DNA of 64,000 bases from positions 62,001-126,000 of the forward strand of contig CAZPGY010000004.1 of assembly GCA_964586655.1 (NCBI GenBank), in the 5' to 3' direction. The notes beneath the pieces are model-generated. The model was not told the DNA's origin. It saw only the letters and a list, made by a program, of their open reading frames with translations, and ran no database searches. Made by a program: the position numbers and the translations under genes. Shown one piece after another: positions 36,335 through 45,461 of the stretch (its first letter is position 1; each line of letters begins with the position of its first letter). This stretch comes from JAJYSO01 sp964586655 (GTDB lineage: Bacteria; Bacteroidota; Bacteroidia; Flavobacteriales; Flavobacteriaceae).

Positions 36335-36835
36335 TTATCGGGTTACTTTAAAAGAAACGCTGTCTCCCAGCTGAAGCCCCCATTTTTGGACCATTCCGGC
36401 ATTGACCTCTAACACATACTGTGCAGGCGCCTCAGAAGGCAACAAGCTTTGATCTAAAGGCTGGGCATTTTCATTAAAATCCACAATTCTCCTCTCTGAA
36501 CTGATATAGATTAAATCCAAGGGAATGTAGGTATTTTTCATATAAAAATTAGGGCGTGCGCGCTCCTGTTCATAGATAAAGAGCATTCCTTGATCGGTTT
36601 TCATTTCCTTGCGATACATCAATCCGGTTTGTTGTTCATAAGGGCTTATGGCTACTTCAATATTGATTTGCTGCACTTGTTGACCAGTGGTGTCATAGAA
36701 AGTCAGGCTTCCCTCTTTGGTAAAGGAAATTTCCTCAGTTTCAATAGCGGTACGACTTGAAGTATGCTGATCTTTACAGCTCATCCAAACCGTTGAAACC
36801 AGAAGAATAAGCATCAATTTGTTTACAATTTTCAT
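36335..36835 (-). CDS. DUF192-family lipoprotein
   Basis: This 166-residue protein has a lipobox (VWMSC, Cys20) and a DUF192 domain (ISPYEQQTGLMYRKEM, GMLFIYEQERARPNFYMKNTYIPLDLIYI, YVLEVNAGMVQKWGLQLGD). The function of the family is unknown; its fold suggests small-molecule or metal binding. It overlaps lgt by four bases (ATGA), so the lipoprotein is encoded together with its own lipidation enzyme. Confidence 0.88.
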   Translation of the reverse strand: MKIVNKLMLILLVSTVWMSCKDQHTSSRTAIETEEISFTKEGSLTFYDTTGQQVQQINIEVAISPYEQQTGLMYRKEMKTDQGMLFIYEQERARPNFYMKNTYIPLDLIYISSERRIVDFNENAQPLDQSLLPSEAPAQYVLEVNAGMVQKWGLQLGDSVSFKVTR

Positions 36836-37689
36836 GAGGTTTTTGTTTTGGGTTCTTTATGGTGTTTGGAACGGTAAATCAAATAGATTCCCAGTAAGAT
36901 AAAAGGCAAGCTCAGCCATTGCCCGGTGCTCAACAACCAATCTGCGCGGTCTTGAACCAAGGTGGCTTTAAAAAATTCAACAAAAAATCGAGCGGCAAAC
37001 AACAAGACCAAGAACCAGCCAAAAATATAGCCCCTCACCTTTCGTTTATCCGTTTTCCAATAGATATACCAAAGGATAAGAAACACGATAATATAGCAAG
37101 CTGCTTCATAGAGCTGTGCCGGATGTCGAGGAATTGCGGGACCGGGGAGCCCCACCTTGGCCGGGTAATCCTTAAAAATAATTCCAAAGTTCGAATGCGT
37201 GGGTTTACCAACAATTTCAGAATTAAAAAAATTGCCGATTCGAATGAACACCCCTCCACTGGCTACCGGAATTACAATGCGATCCATAATCCAAAGCATG
37301 GGTTTTTTCAAAATCTTTTTGCTGTATAAAAACATGGCGATGACAATACCAATGGCGGCTCCATGGCTGGCCAATCCTTGAAATCCGGTGAATCGAAAAC
37401 TGGGCCTAAACTGAAAAGGGAGAAAAACCGACAAAGGTGCTTCGACAAACAATTCGGGCTGATAAAAAATAACATGCCCCAATCGTGCGCCAATCAAAGT
37501 ACCCAACACCATATAGATAAAGAGCGAATCCAGTTTATCCAATTTGATATGGTCGTGCTTAAAAATGCTTTTCATGATGTACCATCCCAACACAAAGGCC
37601 ACGAGATACATCAAACTATAATAGCGAAGGGTGTAAAAGCCAAGATCTATTCCAATCGACGGATCCCATACAATAGCAGAAGCGAGCAT
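36832..37689 (-). CDS. lgt: Prolipoprotein diacylglyceryl transferase
   Basis: It transfers diacylglyceryl to the lipobox Cys of prolipoproteins. The 285-residue inner-membrane protein has the family landmarks: YSLMYLVAFVLGWY, GLASHGAAIGIVIAMFLY (essential His), the Lgt signature RIGNFFNSEIVGKP, and HPAQLYEA. It is coupled to the DUF192 lipoprotein gene. Confidence 0.96.
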   Translation of the reverse strand: MLASAIVWDPSIGIDLGFYTLRYYSLMYLVAFVLGWYIMKSIFKHDHIKLDKLDSLFIYMVLGTLIGARLGHVIFYQPELFVEAPLSVFLPFQFRPSFRFTGFQGLASHGAAIGIVIAMFLYSKKILKKPMLWIMDRIVIPVASGGVFIRIGNFFNSEIVGKPTHSNFGIIFKDYPAKVGLPGPAIPRHPAQLYEAACYIIVFLILWYIYWKTDKRKVRGYIFGWFLVLLFAARFFVEFFKATLVQDRADWLLSTGQWLSLPFILLGIYLIYRSKHHKEPKTKTS

Positions 37690-37838
37690 ATTTTTATTTT
37701 TAAAGGGGTAAAGGTAATTATTTGAATGATTTTAGCGACCTCATCCTCATCTTTATCCACAAAATCGATTTGATTCTCTGAAACAAAGTACACCCCCGGT
37801 CTGTTTTTGAATCTTACAACATCGCGCGCCTCAAAATT
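37647..37838 (-). other. Coding-like open stretch in frame after the yihY stop codon
   Basis: The frame of yihY continues open for 63 more codons after its TAA, up to a TAG at 37647-37649 inside lgt. The first ~45 residues look protein-like (ARDVVRFKNRPGVYFVSENQ followed by a mixed acidic/hydrophobic stretch). No ATG or convincing alternative start is present. It could be a severed C-terminus, a readthrough extension, or chance. Confidence 0.3.
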
Positions 37839-38807
37839 TTATATCTCCTCATCCGCTTCCTCTGAAGCCAACTCGCGTATGAGTTCGCGGCGTTCTTTGA
37901 GGTGAATCTTTTTCTCTTTTAGCTCTTTAAGCTCTTGAAGAATAGCAGGCTCACTAAATCGATTGGGCTTAACGGTGTCGTTTTTAAGTACCGCATATTG
38001 CACGGTAAATTCTGCACCAAAAAACAAAATAAGACACGAGTAATAAATCCAAACCATGATTAATATCACCGAAGAGGCACCGCCAAAGACGGAAGCTGGA
38101 TTACTGTATCCAAAATAAAAGCTCAGCGCATACTCAGCAATCAAAAAGAGGATGGTGGTAACCGAGGCACCCACCATAACCGTTTTCCAGCGAATTTTAA
38201 TGTCAGGAAGTAATTTAAAAACCAGCGCAAAGAGAAAGCCTATAAAAAGATAAGAAAAGAGCAGGTTAAACAAATTGAGGATAAAAGCAGTGAGACTGGG
38301 AGCAAATTCACTGATATATCTGCCCAGTCCGGTTATTAAAGTGGTCAAAATCAAAGAGCTCACCATCAATAAGCCTATGACCAGCACCATTCCGAGGGAG
38401 ATCAAGCGATCGAGTATCATCATTACTACATTGACTTTCTTTTCGCGGACACTCCAAATTTTATTCATGGCTTTCTTCAGCTGAAAAAAGGCACCCGTCG
38501 CTCCAAAAAGTAAAACCCCCACGCTGATGATTATAGCCGTGGTCGATCCTTCTTGTATGCTTACATTGCCAATAATTCTCTCAACCGTTCCGGCAGTTTC
38601 CGCTCCAATCACTTCCCCCAACTGCCCAATAATTTTGGCCTTTACGGTCGATTTTCCAAAAAAATATCCGCTTACGCTAATAATGATTACCAAAAGTGAA
38701 GGCAAAGAAAACAACGTATAATAAGCAATAACAGCACTTTGCTGAAAGGGCTCATTCTTCATCCATTGGTTGTAGGTAGCTATAAGAAGTCGGTAGTATT
38801 TCTTCAT
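37839..38807 (-). CDS. YihY/BrkB-family inner-membrane protein
   Basis: This 322-residue protein has about six membrane helices and the family start KYYRLLIATYNQWMKNEPFQQSAVIAYYTLFSLPSLL, then GATGAFFQLKKAMNKIW and GGASSVILIMVWIYYSCLILFFGAEF. It was formerly labelled ribonuclease BN by mistake; a transporter or envelope role is assumed. I chose ATG 38807; ATG 38825 is possible, since the TAnnTTTG at 38844-38851 precedes both. The tail is highly charged (RERRELIRELASEEADEEI), and the frame continues open after the stop. Confidence 0.88.
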   Translation of the reverse strand: MKKYYRLLIATYNQWMKNEPFQQSAVIAYYTLFSLPSLLVIIISVSGYFFGKSTVKAKIIGQLGEVIGAETAGTVERIIGNVSIQEGSTTAIIISVGVLLFGATGAFFQLKKAMNKIWSVREKKVNVVMMILDRLISLGMVLVIGLLMVSSLILTTLITGLGRYISEFAPSLTAFILNLFNLLFSYLFIGFLFALVFKLLPDIKIRWKTVMVGASVTTILFLIAEYALSFYFGYSNPASVFGGASSVILIMVWIYYSCLILFFGAEFTVQYAVLKNDTVKPNRFSEPAILQELKELKEKKIHLKERRELIRELASEEADEEI

Positions 38808-38843
38808 GTACTGTCGAATAATCAATGCGAAAAACCGCTATCC

Positions 38844-38851
38844 CAAAAGTA
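38844..38851 (-). promoter_or_regulatory. -7 element TACTTTTG for yihY
   Basis: Exact TAnnTTTG on the minus strand, 36 bases upstream of the chosen ATG. Confidence 0.45.
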
Positions 38852-38979
38852 CATAAAATTTACACATTACAAACTTCGTCACGCCACAAAGCCTAAATAT
38901 GAGGGTTTTCTTGAAATGATTTTATAATCGCAAGTTTCAGCTCCGAAAATATCATCAATATTGTATGAAAAATATTGCG

Positions 38980-40170
38980 TTAATGAATTCGCTTTACAAA
39001 TGTACCTTCTCGGCGTTGCTTTTCTTCTTGCAGCAAGGCCAACTCTCTTCCCGTTTGCCCTTTGACCGATGAATTTTCTTTGGCGCGTCTCATCAAATAA
39101 GGAATCACCTCCTCCACTTTTCCAAAAGGAGTGAATTTGGCCGCATTATAACCATTTAAAGCCAGGTTGAAGGTAATGTGATTGCTCATTCCATACAATT
39201 GACTAAACCATATCCTATCATCATTTTTATCGAGTCCTTTTTCATCAATGAGCTGCATGGCATAATAGGAGCTCACCTCATTATGCGTTCCGATGTAAAT
39301 AGAAATATCATCCAAGTGCTGCATAGCATAAGAGAGCACCGTATTGTAGTTGACATCTGTAGCTTCTTTGTCTTCACAAATGGGGGTAGGATAGCCCATT
39401 TTTTGTGCACGGGCATTCTCTTTTTCCATATAAGCTCCCCGAACAATTTTCACCCCTATTTTAAAACCCTTCTTTTGACTGCGGTTGTGAAGGTCTTTTA
39501 TGTATTGCAGTCGGTCCCAGCGATAGCACTGTATGGTAGTGAAAATAATAGGCATTCCCCGGTTATATTTTTCCATCATTTCTTCAATCAAATGATCGGC
39601 TGCCGTTTGAATCCAGGATTCTTCGGCATCCATCAACAGGCGCACTTTGAGATCATGGGCATTTTTACACAGCTTATCCACTCTGTTTTTTATGTTTTCC
39701 CACGCCTTTTGCTCTTCTGCATTTAAGGTTTCTTCGGCAGAGACCTTTTCCCATATTTCAAATTTTCCCATTCCCGTGGGTTTAAAAACGGTAAACGGAA
39801 TCTCCTTATGGCGGGAAGCAAATTCGGTAATCTCCAAATTGTTCTGGAGCCCGTGTTCAAATTCTTCCTCTTCCTCCTTCCCTTCACTGGCGTAATCAAA
39901 TACCGTAAACACATTCATCTCATACATTTTTTTGACCACCGGCATACAATCTTCTTGTGAAGTACCTCCACAAAACATCTCAAAAATGGTGCGCCTAATC
40001 AAGCCTTTGACGGGCAATTTCAACTTTAACGACACATTGGTCAGCCATATTCCCACCGAAACCAAAATCGGACGACTCATGGTTTTAAAAATAAATATGG
40101 CTTTTTTCAATTCCTCGTCGCTTTTCAAAGCAAAGGCACGCTTGGTGTTATTAAATATCTTTTTTTCCAT
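38980..40170 (-). CDS. Proline dehydrogenase (monofunctional)
   Basis: This FAD enzyme oxidises proline to pyrroline-5-carboxylate. The 396-residue beta-alpha-barrel has TVFDYASEGKEEEEE, LLMDAEESWIQ, VKIVRGAYMEKE (substrate/FAD contacts), YIGTHNEVSS, FSQLYGMSNHITFNLA and the signature YLMRRAKENSS. It is not fused to P5C dehydrogenase, unlike proteobacterial PutA. The gene is divergent from aroB with a short shared upstream region. Confidence 0.94.
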   Translation of the reverse strand: MEKKIFNNTKRAFALKSDEELKKAIFIFKTMSRPILVSVGIWLTNVSLKLKLPVKGLIRRTIFEMFCGGTSQEDCMPVVKKMYEMNVFTVFDYASEGKEEEEEFEHGLQNNLEITEFASRHKEIPFTVFKPTGMGKFEIWEKVSAEETLNAEEQKAWENIKNRVDKLCKNAHDLKVRLLMDAEESWIQTAADHLIEEMMEKYNRGMPIIFTTIQCYRWDRLQYIKDLHNRSQKKGFKIGVKIVRGAYMEKENARAQKMGYPTPICEDKEATDVNYNTVLSYAMQHLDDISIYIGTHNEVSSYYAMQLIDEKGLDKNDDRIWFSQLYGMSNHITFNLALNGYNAAKFTPFGKVEEVIPYLMRRAKENSSVKGQTGRELALLQEEKQRREGTFVKRIH

Positions 40171-40268
40171 TAAATTTGTAGTTTATATCATTGCAAAACA
40201 ACAGGTGTCTAAAACATTTTGCCAGGCTTTACTATACCGTGTTTAGGCAATTCTTAATTCCTTTATTT

Positions 40269-41339
40269 ATGTCTGATTTTTCGACCGATAAAAGTAAGCT
40301 TATTTTTGGTGAAAATGCCTACAAAATTTTAAACAAATATCTTGCGGAAAGCAATTTTTCCAAAGTTCTGATTCTCACTGATGAAAACACGCAAACGCTA
40401 TGCCTTCCTCCCTTTCTTGAGCTATTTTCAAAAGAGATTCAGCCCGAGCTCATCGAGGTTTCCGGAGGGGAAGAAAATAAAGACATCGCCACCTGTCAAC
40501 AACTTTGGGACACTTTGGCCGAGCTCGAAGCCGATCGGCAATCGCTTTTGATTAATCTCGGCGGTGGTATTATTACGGACATGGGCGGATTTGTAGCGGC
40601 CACCTATTTGCGCGGCATCCGTTTTATTAATGTGCCCACCACCTTGCTCGGCATGGTCGATGCTGCCATTGGCGGAAAAACGGGGGTTAATCGGGCGGGA
40701 TTAAAAAATCAAATCGGCGTTTTTAGCTTTCCGGATTACACTTTAATTGATATTCGGTTTTTGGGCACCCTTGCTCAGCGACAACTCAAAAACGGCTTGG
40801 CCGAAATGCTCAAACACGGTCTTATTGCCCATAAAGATTATTGGAAAAAACTGAGTGATTTAAGTCGGCTTAACTTAAGTGACTTAGAAGATTTGATTAT
40901 GACTTCTATCGATATAAAAAGTGCTATTGTCAAGGCAGACACCCGTGAAAGTGGCCTGCGTAAAAAGCTTAATTTTGGACACAGTCTCGGTCATGCTATC
41001 GAAAGCTATTGTCTGGAAAACCCTCATAAAAAAAACTTACTTCACGGGGAAGCCATCGCCATCGGCATGATTTTGGAAAGCTATCTATCCACTGTGACCG
41101 GCAGCCTTTCCACCATTGAACTCAAGGAAATCAAAAACGTTATCCGAACCACTTTCGAACAGGTTCATTTTTCAAAAACCGACCAAAGACAAATCATTAA
41201 ATTGCTGAAATACGACAAAAAAAACAACCGTGGAAAAATCAATTTTGTACTCTTAAAAGAAATTGGACAAACCCAAATAGATTGCACGGTAAACGACGAA
41301 GCTATAATACAAGCTTTTGAATACTACGCCAAAGATTGA
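40269..41339 (+). CDS. aroB: 3-dehydroquinate synthase
   Basis: This is the second step of the shikimate pathway (DAHP to 3-dehydroquinate; NAD and metal dependent). It has 356 residues from the ATG at 40269, with LINLGGGIITDMGGFVAATYLRGI, VPTTLLGMVDAAIGGKTGVN, the zinc ligands in LNFGHSLGHAIE and LLHGEAIAIGM, and YDKKNNRGKINFVLL. The frame extends upstream to a TTG at 40191, but the conserved N-terminus (FGENAYKILNKYL) supports the ATG. Confidence 0.95.
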   Translation: MSDFSTDKSKLIFGENAYKILNKYLAESNFSKVLILTDENTQTLCLPPFLELFSKEIQPELIEVSGGEENKDIATCQQLWDTLAELEADRQSLLINLGGGIITDMGGFVAATYLRGIRFINVPTTLLGMVDAAIGGKTGVNRAGLKNQIGVFSFPDYTLIDIRFLGTLAQRQLKNGLAEMLKHGLIAHKDYWKKLSDLSRLNLSDLEDLIMTSIDIKSAIVKADTRESGLRKKLNFGHSLGHAIESYCLENPHKKNLLHGEAIAIGMILESYLSTVTGSLSTIELKEIKNVIRTTFEQVHFSKTDQRQIIKLLKYDKKNNRGKINFVLLKEIGQTQIDCTVNDEAIIQAFEYYAKD

Positions 41340-41610
41340 GAGAAATCAGAACCCGACCAAAATTGCGAAGGGCAATCAGTTTTAATCCTTTTAAAAATAA
41401 ATTCATTTTAGCGTCAAATATTTACTATTTTAACGCAGATAAAAGCTTCTTCCCTTATTCTAAGCTTAAATTATTATAAACACAACTTATCACGATTAAA
41501 TTGTGTGTTTTATAATGTTAATACTTATTTCATTAATTTAAGTAAATAATACTTCTTTATTTTTATATTATTTGTAATTTGCTCTTGTTTTATTCCTAAC
41601 AACATACTAC
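41340..41610. other. AT-rich upstream region of the permease gene
   Basis: No gene is seen. The last ~150 bases are strongly A/T-rich and contain TATTATTTG, one base longer than the consensus -7 element, about 40 bases before the ATG. It probably holds the permease promoter. Confidence 0.35.
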
Positions 41611-43764
41611 ATGAGCAATACGAACAAAGGACACCTGAAAAGGGAAATTGGTATTATTGGATTATTATTTGCTGCCGTTGGCTCCATCATTGGTTCGGGT
41701 TGGCTATTTGGCGCCTTATATGCTGCCGAAAACGCGGGGCCGGCCTCCATTATCTCCTGGGGACTGGGAGCGATTTTAATGATCTTTATCGCGCTGGTAT
41801 ATGCCGAATTGGGAACAATGTTTCCCGTATCAGGAGGAGTGGTGCGCTATCCTCACTTTGCTTTTGGGTCTTTCGCCAGTTACTCCATCGGATGGATTAC
41901 CTGGTTTGCCGCAGCCTCAACAACCTCCATCGAGGTGCTGGCTGCTATTCAATATGCCACCAATTATATCCCGTGGATGCAGACCATTAAAGACGGTTCA
42001 GCCGTTTTAACCGCACCGGGGTATTTGGTAGCGATTGGCTTACTGGCCATTTTTAGCCTGGTTAATTTCATTGGAATCCGTTGGTTTCAGAAGTTGAACA
42101 ATGCCTTGGTATGGTGGAAAATTGCCATTGTTTTGGTAGTAATTGTAGCCTTCCTATTTGTCTCTTTCCACGGCGCTCACTTTAACAATCCTGATGCCGG
42201 AGGTTTTTTCCCTTTTGGCTGGGACGGGGTTTTTACCGCCATTTCCACCGCAGGGGTATGTTTCTCGTTTCTCGGATTTAGACAAGCCGTAGAATTGGCA
42301 GGAGAAAGCAAAAACCCTTCTAAGAATGTTCCCGTAGCCGTTATCGGATCCATTTTGATTACGGCTGTTCTATATGTGATGTTGCAAGTTGCCTTTATCG
42401 GTGGGCTTCCCAAAGGCGCCTTAATCGATGGATGGGCTCATATTGGTCGTAATTTTGCCGGAAACTTGAGTGAAGTGGCCGCCACCTTCGGGCCCTTAGC
42501 TGCCATTGCCAGTATCATGGGACTCTCTGTTATTGGGGTTTTACTCTACATCGATGCGTTTATTTCCCCGGCCGATACCGGCTTGATATACACCACGGTC
42601 ACCTCCCGACTTTCTTATGCCATGGGACTTAACGGAAATGCCCCCAAATCTTTGGCCAAGGTAAACAAACACGGCGTTCCCTGGGTCAGTGTAATCTTGA
42701 CCTTTGTGGCCGGTACACTCTTCTTCTTTTTATTCCCGGGATGGGAAAAAATTGTCGGCTTTGTAACGGCTGGTACTGTTTTGTCGTTCGGCTCCGGCCC
42801 GGTGGCGCTTTTGGCCATGCGAAAACAAGTTCCCAAACACATTCGCCCCTTTAAATTGCCCATGGTTTACCTGCTTTCTTATGTAGCCTTCTTTGCTGCC
42901 AATCTCATCGTATATTGGTCGGGATGGACTGATATATGGAAACTGATGCTGGCTGTAATCATTGGGTATGTTGTCCTCATTATACACGAGGCCGCTAATC
43001 ACAAACACACGCCACCCTTGGAGTTCAAAAATGGGGCTTGGATTATCGTTTGGCTGGTAGGGCTAACACTCATCAGCTATCTCGGTTCCTATCCCAACCC
43101 CTACCCTGCAGAACAGTCAAGCCTGTCCGGGAGCACTATTATCAACCTGCGTCCTTCAGAAGACAAACCCAAAGAAACGGAAGTCAACGGATACCTCATT
43201 TTAATTGAAAATCAAGAGAATACACTCTCTCATTCTTCTGTAGATAAAAACCTTATTTTTCTGCTCGATACGACCGGACAAGGGCTACCTCATATCACAG
43301 GGGATTTGAAACTTCACCTAAAAAAGGGAGCTACCAAAGCCAAAGGCGAACTCACCGGATTGATCAAAGTCCATCTCAATCGAAAACAAATGGACAAAGC
43401 TGAAGTAATGGGAAACATTGAGCTTGAGCTCAAAAATCAGGTGATCTCCACACAAGCCGATTTTGTGATTGATTATTATGACGATCATACCATCACGCCC
43501 CAAATAAAAGGAGAAATCCTCGGGAAGCTCAAGAATGCTGCAAACCCCGGGCTGGCAAAAAAGGTGAAAATCAAGGTCGATAACACCAAAAAGATAGTTG
43601 CCAATACCGGAGTGATCCCTATTGGCTGGGACATTGTCATCTTTGCCCTCTTTTCGCTCTTTATTGTTTGGCTGGCCGAAAAATCAAGGCTTCCTTCCCA
43701 AAAAGCCCAAGACCATATTGAAGATCCCAACTTGCAAAAAGACATGGAAGGCGGACATAACTAA
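41611..43764 (+). CDS. APC-superfamily amino acid permease with large extramembrane insertion
   Basis: Residues 1-495 are a typical amino acid/polyamine/organocation permease: KREIGIIGLLFAAVGSIIGSGWLFGALYAAENAGPAS, the GELxxMFPVSGG-like block (AELGTMFPVSGGVVRYPHFAFG) and SFLGFRQAVELAGESKNPSKNVP, with about thirteen helices. The usual short loop before the last helix (IGWDIVIFALFSLFIVWLAEK, ~670-691) is replaced by some 165 residues (~500-668). This insert contains four short repeats, ITGDLKLHLKK, LTGLIKVHLNR, VMGNIELELKN and IKGEILGKLKN, spaced about 18 to 33 residues apart and suggesting a beta-solenoid-like soluble domain. Total length is 717 against ~500-550 for the family. The substrate is unknown. 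Confidence 0.88.
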   Translation: MSNTNKGHLKREIGIIGLLFAAVGSIIGSGWLFGALYAAENAGPASIISWGLGAILMIFIALVYAELGTMFPVSGGVVRYPHFAFGSFASYSIGWITWFAAASTTSIEVLAAIQYATNYIPWMQTIKDGSAVLTAPGYLVAIGLLAIFSLVNFIGIRWFQKLNNALVWWKIAIVLVVIVAFLFVSFHGAHFNNPDAGGFFPFGWDGVFTAISTAGVCFSFLGFRQAVELAGESKNPSKNVPVAVIGSILITAVLYVMLQVAFIGGLPKGALIDGWAHIGRNFAGNLSEVAATFGPLAAIASIMGLSVIGVLLYIDAFISPADTGLIYTTVTSRLSYAMGLNGNAPKSLAKVNKHGVPWVSVILTFVAGTLFFFLFPGWEKIVGFVTAGTVLSFGSGPVALLAMRKQVPKHIRPFKLPMVYLLSYVAFFAANLIVYWSGWTDIWKLMLAVIIGYVVLIIHEAANHKHTPPLEFKNGAWIIVWLVGLTLISYLGSYPNPYPAEQSSLSGSTIINLRPSEDKPKETEVNGYLILIENQENTLSHSSVDKNLIFLLDTTGQGLPHITGDLKLHLKKGATKAKGELTGLIKVHLNRKQMDKAEVMGNIELELKNQVISTQADFVIDYYDDHTITPQIKGEILGKLKNAANPGLAKKVKIKVDNTKKIVANTGVIPIGWDIVIFALFSLFIVWLAEKSRLPSQKAQDHIEDPNLQKDMEGGHN

Positions 43765-43795
43765 ATCACCTTTTTTATCAAAGGCTTCCTCCTCC

Positions 43796-44746
43796 CTATA
43801 AATCAAAAATGTTTTTATAAGGATTTCCGGGAGTAACGAAGAATTCGCCATCTACATAGCGATAAGAGATTCCTATTTCGGCAATATTTTTTATATCCTC
43901 TTCCTCCAGTTGCAAAGCGGCACTTTCCAGGTTCATTTTAATATGCGTTTCGGAAGTGGATTTGGGAATCACGGCCATATTGCGCTGTTCGGCCCATTTA
44001 ATCAACACCTGCCCCGGATTGCATTGGTGTTTTTTGGCAATATTTTGAATTGTTTGATTATTGATCAGGTCAGGTTCATCATCGGCTTTCATAGCAGGAT
44101 GCCGATCGCCGCTACCCAGAGGAGAATAAGCAGTCATGTGGATTCCGTTTTCCTGACAATAATCCCGCAATTCCTCCTGTGGCAAATAAGGATGCACTTC
44201 TACTTGAAGCATTTCGGGCATTTCATCAGTTTTTGCCCGAAGATCTTCCAGTTTTTTAATACTGAAATTGGACACCCCGGCATGTTTAATCAAGCCTTGC
44301 CTTTTGGCCTCCAACATTGCTTCCCAAGTTTCAATCAGCGGCACTTCCTCCAAAGACAGATAGTCATTATCTGTTTGTGGGAAGTTGTCAATTTCAGGTT
44401 TAAAAGCCACCGGCCAATGGATGAGGTACAAATCGAGATAATCGAGTTGCAAGTCTTGTAACGTCTGTTTAAGCGCCGGAATGACATCAGCTTTTTTATG
44501 GGCATTGTTCCACAATTTTGAAGTAATCCAAACCTCTTCGCGTTTTATTTTTCCACTGTCGAAAACACTGGAAAAGGCTTTTCCCACTGCCCGTTCATTG
44601 GCATAGTTTTTTGCACAATCAATGTGACGAAACCCGTTTTCTAAGGCATATTTTACAGCCTTTTCTACTTCTTCCGGTTTCGACTTCCAAGTACCAAGAC
44701 CTATGGCTTCAAGGGTGTCTCCGTTTTTAAATTGAAGCGTATTCAT
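43796..44746 (-). CDS. Aldo/keto reductase
   Basis: This NADPH-dependent carbonyl reductase has 316 residues from the ATG at 44746. The tetrad is present: Asp/Tyr in HIDCAKNYANE, Lys in WITSKLWN and His in YLIHWPVAF. The cofactor motif IPKSTSETHIKMNLE is also there. The length and C-terminus (RYVDGEFFVTPGNPYKNIFDL) match the small-aldehyde/xylose reductase-like branch. An upstream ATG at 44776 is in frame but the conserved N-terminus starts at TLQFKNGDTLEAIGLGTW. A repeat of the dispersed family lies just upstream. Confidence 0.93.
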   Translation of the reverse strand: MNTLQFKNGDTLEAIGLGTWKSKPEEVEKAVKYALENGFRHIDCAKNYANERAVGKAFSSVFDSGKIKREEVWITSKLWNNAHKKADVIPALKQTLQDLQLDYLDLYLIHWPVAFKPEIDNFPQTDNDYLSLEEVPLIETWEAMLEAKRQGLIKHAGVSNFSIKKLEDLRAKTDEMPEMLQVEVHPYLPQEELRDYCQENGIHMTAYSPLGSGDRHPAMKADDEPDLINNQTIQNIAKKHQCNPGQVLIKWAEQRNMAVIPKSTSETHIKMNLESAALQLEEEDIKNIAEIGISYRYVDGEFFVTPGNPYKNIFDL

Positions 44747-44767
44747 AAAATAATCAGTTTTTAGAGG

Positions 44768-44813
44768 TAATACCAAATCTTTGGCTTATTTCGTAAATGG
44801 AGTTTGTATAATA
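44768..44813 (+). repeat. Dispersed palindromic repeat, copy C
   Basis: TAATACCAAATCTTTGG begins this copy, followed by CTTATTTCGTAAATGGAGTTTGTATAA. It matches the core of copies A and B (CCAAATCTTTGG...TAAATGGA). It lies upstream of the aldo/keto reductase gene rather than at a stop codon. Confidence 0.55.
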
Positions 44814-44990
44814 TTAAAAAAACAGTTCTTATCCAAAAATTATCTTGGCATCATTGCGCACAAGCCCTGATTTTCAGGATTTATCAAGCATTGGGGAAAT
44901 TTTCGACTACGTTCCCACTTGTCAAAAAGTTCGGTCGACAAACTATCCTTTACGCGAGCCCCTAAAACCAACTATTTTCTGCAAAAACAA

Positions 44991-45440
44991 TTATTCCCAG
45001 AATTGATCTTCGGTATTTTCCACAAACTCCTGTTCCTCATACATCTTCTCAATATAAGCCAGCTGTTCTGCCGTGGCTTCCTTTTGAATACGGTTAAAGA
45101 GTTCGCGTTCCTCAAAGCGGATGTGCCGTTCGAGTTCCTCTTCTCCAAGACTCAATGCTATTTCGGGCCTTTTTTTATTCCCCAAGAAAAGCTTATCCAA
45201 ACGTCGTCGATTGGAGATGGCTTTTTTGACCATAGGGTCTTCTTTGCCCAAAATGGGAAAAACATATTTTTCTTCGGCCTCAAAATGAGGCTGCAGGTAT
45301 TTTTTATAAAACCAATCGGTATATTCTTTCATCCGATCAAAACTCACTCCTTTTGATATTCCCTGGCGGATTTTCCAGCACAATAAAAGTCCGTGATGAT
45401 GCTCACGACTAAAGGTCTTTAACCCTTCACTTCTTTCCAT
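44991..45440 (-). CDS. Hemerythrin-domain protein
   Basis: This 149-residue HHE protein binds a di-iron site. The His/Glu ligands are in FSREHHHGLLLCWKI, LQPHFEAEEKYVFPIL and LERHIRFEERELF. It probably binds O2 or NO or has a redox role. It ends a series of minus-strand stress genes. Confidence 0.88.
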   Translation of the reverse strand: MERSEGLKTFSREHHHGLLLCWKIRQGISKGVSFDRMKEYTDWFYKKYLQPHFEAEEKYVFPILGKEDPMVKKAISNRRRLDKLFLGNKKRPEIALSLGEEELERHIRFEERELFNRIQKEATAEQLAYIEKMYEEQEFVENTEDQFWE

Positions 45441-45461
45441 TGTACACTATTTTTTTTGTTT

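Noticed and set aside
44860..44900. CCTGATTTTCAGG hairpin in the gap before hemerythrin as a terminator or CRISPR-like unit
   Set aside because: A single 5-bp stem with a tiny loop and no T run or repetition.
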